A program made the translations under genes and the position numbers. A stretch of 64,000 nucleotides of DNA, taken from Escallonia rubra. Its lineage: Eukaryota; Streptophyta; Magnoliopsida; Escalloniales; Escalloniaceae. The stretch lies in NCBI GenBank assembly GCA_033065855.1, contig JAVXUO010000253.1, positions 62,001 through 126,000 on the forward strand. The letters run 5' to 3'. The notes beneath the pieces are model-generated. The model searched no databases. It worked only from the letters and a program-made list of their open reading frames with translations, and was not told the DNA's origin. Shown here piece after piece: positions 58,542 to 64,000 of the stretch. How positions within the stretch are numbered: position 1 is the stretch's first letter; the number at the start of each line of letters is the position of its first letter.

Positions 58542-60816
58542 TGTAACACCTCATATTTTTTCGAGGTGTTCGAAATAATTATCTGTGGATCCGAAAAATA
58601 AAAGAGTGATAATTTTTAGTGATACTTGGGAATTAGTGGAGTGTGATAGGTTAAAATGATTTTAGGGTCAAAATTTAATTTTGAAAAGTTTTGGGATCAT
58701 TTTGTAAATATAAAAACTTTGGGGGCTATTTTGCAATTATGAAAATTAGGCATGATAAGTGTCAAAATTTTAGAGAAAATTGTCTTCAAAGTGGCCAACT
58801 CTTACTTATGGAGTGGTGAATAATGAATATATATGATACAAAAATTTATTAGTTTAGTTATAGGAAACTCAGGTGAGAGGAAAAATTAGAAGATAAAAGA
58901 TAAGAAAAACAGAAAACAGGGAAGAACATGGTATGGGCAATAGATGAAATCCGATTGAGAGAATTCTTCAAAGGGAATATCTCTACCCTTTTTTGTGTGT
59001 GTGTGTGTGTGTGCACGCGTGCGCTTTTTAGCACCGTGGAGTATGTGTTTGTGTGAGGGAGAAGGAGAGAGAGAGAGATAGAGAGTGTGTGTGTGTGTGG
59101 TCGTGGGTGTGTGCAGGTGGTGTAGTTTGTGTTTGCTGTGTGTGTGAGTGGTTCAGGTGTGTGTGTGTGTGTGTGTAATTTGTGTATTGTGCGAATTTTG
59201 AAAATAATTAGGAATAGAATCTGATAAAGTACAAAAAAGAAACTTGTTGTTTTTACAAGATCTACAATGTGGAATTTTTAGGGCATGCTCTGTGTTTGCA
59301 AAGGATGATAAATTAGTGTATCGGTGAAAAATGATTCTCAATTTATTTAATATAGCAAATCAAGTTATTTCAATTAAAAAATTTTAGGAGAACCTTATAT
59401 TATTGATATGTGTCGGTGTTTAAAATTTTGTGTCATCTCGAAGTTGATAGCTATTTTTAGTGGAACTGGCCTCTGGGCGCTTTATCCGAATACCAGTTAC
59501 GGGTTTTTGAACGAAATTTTTTTCCAAAATACTTTTTAGTTCAAAAATAACTCCGGGTTGCTTAAAATGGTGTTTTAAACTTTTTTGAGATTTGTTCGGT
59601 GCCAGGGGTGTTTTGGTAATTTTACCTACAAGAGATACTTTTTGGTAACTTCATATATGGTAGGGATATTTTAATGATTTTACTTACGGGAAGGATGATC
59701 CGGTGATTTTGAGAAGGGTATTTTTGATAATTTTACATACCCGGTGAATGGGTCATTCTGGGAATATGAGTAAGTTAGTATTGAGTTTATAGCATTGTCG
59801 TGTACACTGTATTCTAATAATTGGATTGTTTCATATAGGTAAAAGCAAAAGACTTTGCGGTTAGGATAAATTGGCTTCGGGTCCAAGTAAGGGATTTATG
59901 TTCGAACCCTAAATTCGCCAACCTTTATTCGTATATGTTCTTTTGAGTTGTTCATGTCTATTCATGAACTATGAGTGATAAATGGAAATTAGTATGTTTA
60001 TTTGCCATTGAAACCCTAATATCAAGCCTAAATCGATTATTCAAACTCATGTCAATGCTTATTTCTTATTGCATGTCGAGCATTACATTATTGTTGATTC
60101 AATGATTGTTGTTTTCTGTATATTTACATGGGAGTCTGTTTAGTGGGAGGCGTTATAAGAATGTTCAGTTCTTGCGTGGAATGCAGGCTAGTACCTTGAT
60201 GAACTAGTTATTCTACAGTATTATGCATTGCTCTTGTCGCTTTGCTCATCTCATGGTCAATATCTCTGAATTTTTAAGCATTGTATCTTAAAATGATTAA
60301 TTTGATATGATCTTCAAATGATTGTTTTGGTATCTGATTGAAAGGGATTGAGTTTTTACAATATTGTTATCAAACTGTTTATGATTATTGAAATCCTCTG
60401 GGAAATTATTTGAAACTTTAATCATTTTGTAATTCTTTCGATTGATCGTTGAGCGACTTTACTAAGCTCTCAAAGGCCCACCCTCGTTTGATTCTCTTCT
60501 ACAGGTAACGAACATTAGTAGATTGCTCAGGAATAGGTTAGTGCCTAAGTAAGATTCTGGAGTTCCCACCACTATTTTGAGTAGTAAGACCCATGCATGG
60601 GTGAGCATTGTTCACTTGTTTAGTAGTTTAAGTTTTTCTTTTAGAATTTATATTTTGGAGAGTTTGAGTAAATGTCTATTTAGAAGCTCTGTTATATTTT
60701 GGAAGTTGTGTTTGAATTAAGCTTGTTATATCATTGAGCAGGGTTTGATGTGATGTGATAGGTTCACGCTCCGGGAGTTCACAGCGTCGGAGGCTCCGGA
60801 TTTTTTGGTCGTTACA
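58542..60816 (+). mobile_element. Solo LTR nested in a related LTR
   Basis: Starts TGTAACACCTC and ends GGTCGTTACA, and is flanked by the perfect 5-bp duplication TATCA (58537-58541 and 60817-60821). Length is 2275 bp. It contains (GT)n tracts at about 58993-59013 and 59085-59175. A part near 59210-59480 aligns with 58200-58500 of the host LTR. No primer site, polypurine tract or coding sequence is inside, so it is a solo LTR left by recombination. Confidence 0.9.
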
Positions 60817-62386
60817 TATCATATAGGGGTATTCAAGCGAAAAGTCCCCTGAAGGACTTTTTAGACCAACAACCAGTTTAGATTGCTCAAAAAGATGTTT
60901 TTGAATTATTTTTGGTTTTGGTTGGTGCGATGATCGCTAGGGGTGTTTTGATAATTTTAACTTTGCCTTGGGGGTGTTTTGGTAATTTTCCACGCCCGGT
61001 GGCAAATTTATTGAAAAAACGTAATTAAGCGTCCAGAATCATAGAAAACAAGAAAATAGGGCCAATATGCTTTCAAGGTTAAAAGAAATGGTGTCATTGG
61101 TGCACTTTTAGGGGCTAGGTTAAATCTGATTGAAAGGACTAGCCGTAGTAAGATGTTGTGAGCACATAAGCGGGAAAGGGTAGAGTGAAGTGTGCATATG
61201 TACTTAAAGGTTGTCTAACGAGTAAGATCTTGTGTAAATAAGGTAATTCCACGTGTTGAAATCGAAGGTGAGGCTTGTGTAAATAAGGTAATTCCACGTG
61301 TTGAAATCGAAGGTGAGGAATTCTTCGGCTAAGAGCCAAACAGGTAAGAATAGTGTGGTTCCGATATGCTAATTCCTTGTTTCAATTAGCATATCATGTT
61401 GATGGCGTTTATGTTAAACTATTGTTATTATGATTGGACACCGGAAGTGATTATGACCCAGTACTTCTTTACTTTAATTATGTTTTGGAGGAGTTAAGGT
61501 AGAACAATTCCCTTAGTCTGCCCCGTTGATGAAACATAGATGAGATGTTAAGGACTTATGGTTGAATTACTCAGTAAGTCCATCCTTTTAATAAAAAAAA
61601 TGTTTCCTTTCAACACATGCGAGACTGAGATGAACACCTCGCATAATGTGGCATCAATATGAGGATGGTCAGTGAAAATTGACTCACTGGCAACAGGAGG
61701 AAACGACACCAGATTCTCTCGTGTCGTGTCGAGTTTGCATTATAATTGATTTTAAGTGGTATTCTTGATTTTGTTATTTACGTTCTTCTTAATTAACTTT
61801 TGCCTTACTGTTATTTCTTGCGTTACATATGCATAGACAATGTTGTCATGTCTTTGTATAAGAAGAAATTATGACGTTATTTGGGCTTGAAGCCGCTCAG
61901 TCTGAACTAGTGTGATGTATCAAAGTGATGGCAGACGCTGTGGCTATTTTCTTGGCCTTCCAAATTTATTGTAACCATTGAGAACTCATAATTGATTTTT
62001 TTATATTCCCTAAAGGATTATGCATTGCATTCCACGTATTATCCTTACTGGGCGATTTGCACTTATTCTTTATATGTTGTGTTTTAGGTACCAGGCTTGA
62101 TCGAGGTGAGACCTCTAGAAAAAGTAAAGAAAATATGTATTGAGATACTCGGTGAGGAACGTGTTACCACGACAGTTGCGAACTCTGTTGTAGATTTTAT
62201 TAACCATTTATAGACTTCCGCTAGAGTACATTGTGTACTTTTAAAAAAACTTTCGTAATGACGCATTTTGTGACATCCACTAATGATCTTAATGTTGTAG
62301 TTGCTCTGTATTTGTAACAAGGGTTATGACGTAGAAATAGTAGACATCTCAGCTCCGATGATGTCACTAGGGTTAAGGGTGTCACA
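60817..62386 (+). repeat. 3' LTR of the gypsy element, right part
   Basis: The continuation of 56755-58541 after the nested solo LTR. GGGGTGTTTTGATAATTTTA here parallels GGGGTGTTTTGGTAATTTTA in the solo LTR. The proposed end is AGGGTGTCACA at 62376-62386, a usual LTR terminus for this family. The left LTR of the element is absent, so no target duplication can be checked. Confidence 0.6.
61229..61318. repeat. Perfect tandem duplication, 45-bp unit
   Basis: Two identical copies (61229-61273 and 61274-61318) beginning CTTGTGTAAATAAGGTAATT, inside the right part of the LTR. Confidence 0.92.
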
Positions 62387-64000
62387 TTTTTACAATATCA
62401 GTTACTAAAATCAACAAAACAAATCCCCCTCACCAATAAAAAGGAAAAGAGTTACTCTTTGCCTCCACATATGCATACCAAAAATAAGAATGTACCTGCA
62501 CAAGTCCTCGACCCATCCGAATGGTCTTGGCTGGCTGTTAAAACAAAGAAAGACTAAAAGCTGGCATTGGTCTCTCATGATTTACTCGACTTGATCTCTA
62601 CTGTGAATGAGCTGTTATATCTTGCATGGCATCAGATATTGTTAACGTATATTTGAAAGGGCTACTTAAAGCCACTGCCTGGGCCAAGAATAAATGTTAT
62701 TACATATAAAGGTACTAACAGACTTTACTTTCTTACATGGGCAAATGTCAGGCATTGAGGATATCTTGGATACCGTGGCACTTGTTATGTATGATTTCTG
62801 TTAAAGTTAATTACGCGGTTGACCACTGTACTATTAGGCAAATTCCACTTTGACCACTAGATATCGATTTGTGTCATAGTAACCACTAAACTTTGAAATT
62901 CGTTTCAATCAGGTCACTTTGTCAAATCAATCTTGACGGCGTTAGGTTACTCAGGGGTATATTGGTCTTTTTACGCTAGTCTTTATGAATTTTCCTTTTC
63001 TCTCTCTCTCTCTCTCTCTCTTCTGTCCCTCTCCGTCTCACACAGACACTCCCCCAACCCACACACATTTTTACTGTCACACACACATACGCATACCCAT
63101 GCACACACATTGCCCCCCCCCCACCCCCCTCTCTCTCTCACACACAAAGACACACACACACACACACACAAACACACACACTGCCTCACACAATGACACA
63201 CGCACAACACACAGACACACACAAAAACCCACAACACAGACACACACTGCCTCACCATTGGTAGTTCTGCTCGAATATCCTCGCGCAAGCTGCGGACCAC
63301 CGGGCCATACACAGGTAATGCACCACATGCCCCATCCTTAACATTCCTAAACAAGCTAGACAATGTAGCATCCGAAAAGCGCATTGACCTTCTCAACCAT
63401 TTTTCAGCCCCCCCATAAGTCAGAAACCACAACTTTGAAGTCCACCCACGTAGTCCACCGTAATTGTTTTGATGATAGATTGAAAGATTGACTCCAGTTT
63501 GTTTTCCTAAAAACAGAGCACATCATGCTTCCTTGGTAATTACAGCTTTAGCGTTCACCACCCCATTGGCATCAATTTATCATTTAAACCAGAAACAGTC
63601 CAAGAAAGAATCTTTAACCTCGTAATACCAGAGTAGAAGTAATGGCAGCTGTCCATCTCTCTCTCTCTCTCTCCCCCCGCCCCTCTTCCTTTGGATGGTC
63701 CCTGTCACTGCCTTGTCTTCCCATCATAGTTGATAGAGTCTTTCGGCTCTCAGATCATACTGCTTCCTCCGCTATGTGATAGTATCGGCTCCGACCTTGG
63801 TAGACCTTAGCAGACTTCCACCTGTTGACAAGCTTCTCAAAGACTTTCATCACAAGCTCCTCATTCCTTTCTCTTGCCAGTCTCATTTGCCTGCCAAAAG
63901 TCTTTGGGGCATCCAGCAGCCACTCAACTCATCTGCTGCATCAACTTTGGACCTCCCATGATGGATGCAAGAAACGTCTTCATTATCTGATATAGGGCTA
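62387..64000. other. Right-edge region with microsatellites and a possible MULE end
   Basis: Sequence at about 62808-62960 (TTAATTACGCGGTTGACCAC and on to a block ending GGCGTTAGG) has the style of MULE-like terminal repeats seen at 3627 and 5070, but its partner would lie beyond this window. Microsatellites (CT)n at 63001-63021 and (CA)n at about 63140-63182 follow, and another CT run lies at about 63655-63672. The low-complexity frames at 62930-63440 are not genes. No exon is supported to the edge. Confidence 0.4.

Noticed and set aside
62983..63432. 149-codon minus-strand frame of Cys/Val-rich sequence
   Set aside because: Made by (GT)n and (GA)n repeats; its upstream 50 codons show no recognisable domain.
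1..64000. A bacterial-type system, CRISPR array or phage-like cluster
   Set aside because: The window is plant nuclear DNA. Spliced GT/AG exons, MITEs, CACTA/hAT/MULE ends and plant LTR elements leave no sign of prokaryotic gene organisation, and none of the tandem repeats has the spacer structure of CRISPR.

Overview
This window is nuclear DNA of a flowering plant, most likely a eudicot. It is AT-rich, full of microsatellites and layered transposable elements. It holds one clear, intact-looking host gene: a plasma-membrane proton pump (P-type H+-ATPase, P3A) on the + strand from 15684 to 23334. Sixteen exons joined at GT/AG borders give a 953-residue protein with every catalytic signature and the C-terminal YTV that binds 14-3-3 proteins. 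I see no tRNA, rRNA, bacterial operon or CRISPR array.

Left arm (1-15050). The 5' end of a minus-strand LTR retrotransposon runs off the left edge (1-680). It is followed by a non-autonomous hAT element (1066-2409, 8-bp target duplication), a perfect 23-bp-arm hairpin (2478-2540) and two non-autonomous Mutator-like elements (3627-4595 with a 9-bp duplication; 5070-5959 with terminal inverted repeats of about 190 bp). After a long AT-rich gene-free stretch come a decayed gag fragment (about 10340-10940) and an LTR element whose interior has collapsed to about 160 bp (10951-12457).

Gene region (15051-24012). A Stowaway-type MITE ends about 160 bp upstream of the pump's TATA box. The first intron (2.4 kb) carries a G-box and a roughly 100-bp tandem duplication.

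Centre (24013-43400). A complete but frame-broken minus-strand Ty3/gypsy chromovirus occupies 24018-29564 (LTRs, PBS, polypurine tract and the 5-bp duplication CAATC all visible). It is followed by an unrecognised exon pair that looks like a pseudogene (31795-32811), a foldback MITE (37380-37650), a truncated minus-strand LTR (37901 to about 40300) and a decayed gag-like stretch.

Right arm (43400-64000). This is a nested pile. Two gypsy fragments in opposite orientation flank a LINE ORF1 remnant. A CACTA element starts at 47270; it carries opposed arrays of a telomere-like decamer, and a solo LTR (49223-50633, duplication ACCAC) sits inside an apparent intron of its coding remnant. A 5'-truncated chromovirus copy (about 52440-62386) has its 3' LTR split by another solo LTR (58542-60816, duplication TATCA).

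The elements do not work together as a system. The biological interest lies in the proton-pump gene and in the well-preserved insertion boundaries. Element boundaries rest on repeats and target duplications read directly from the sequence. Family names rest on recognised protein motifs. Ages and mechanisms are inference.
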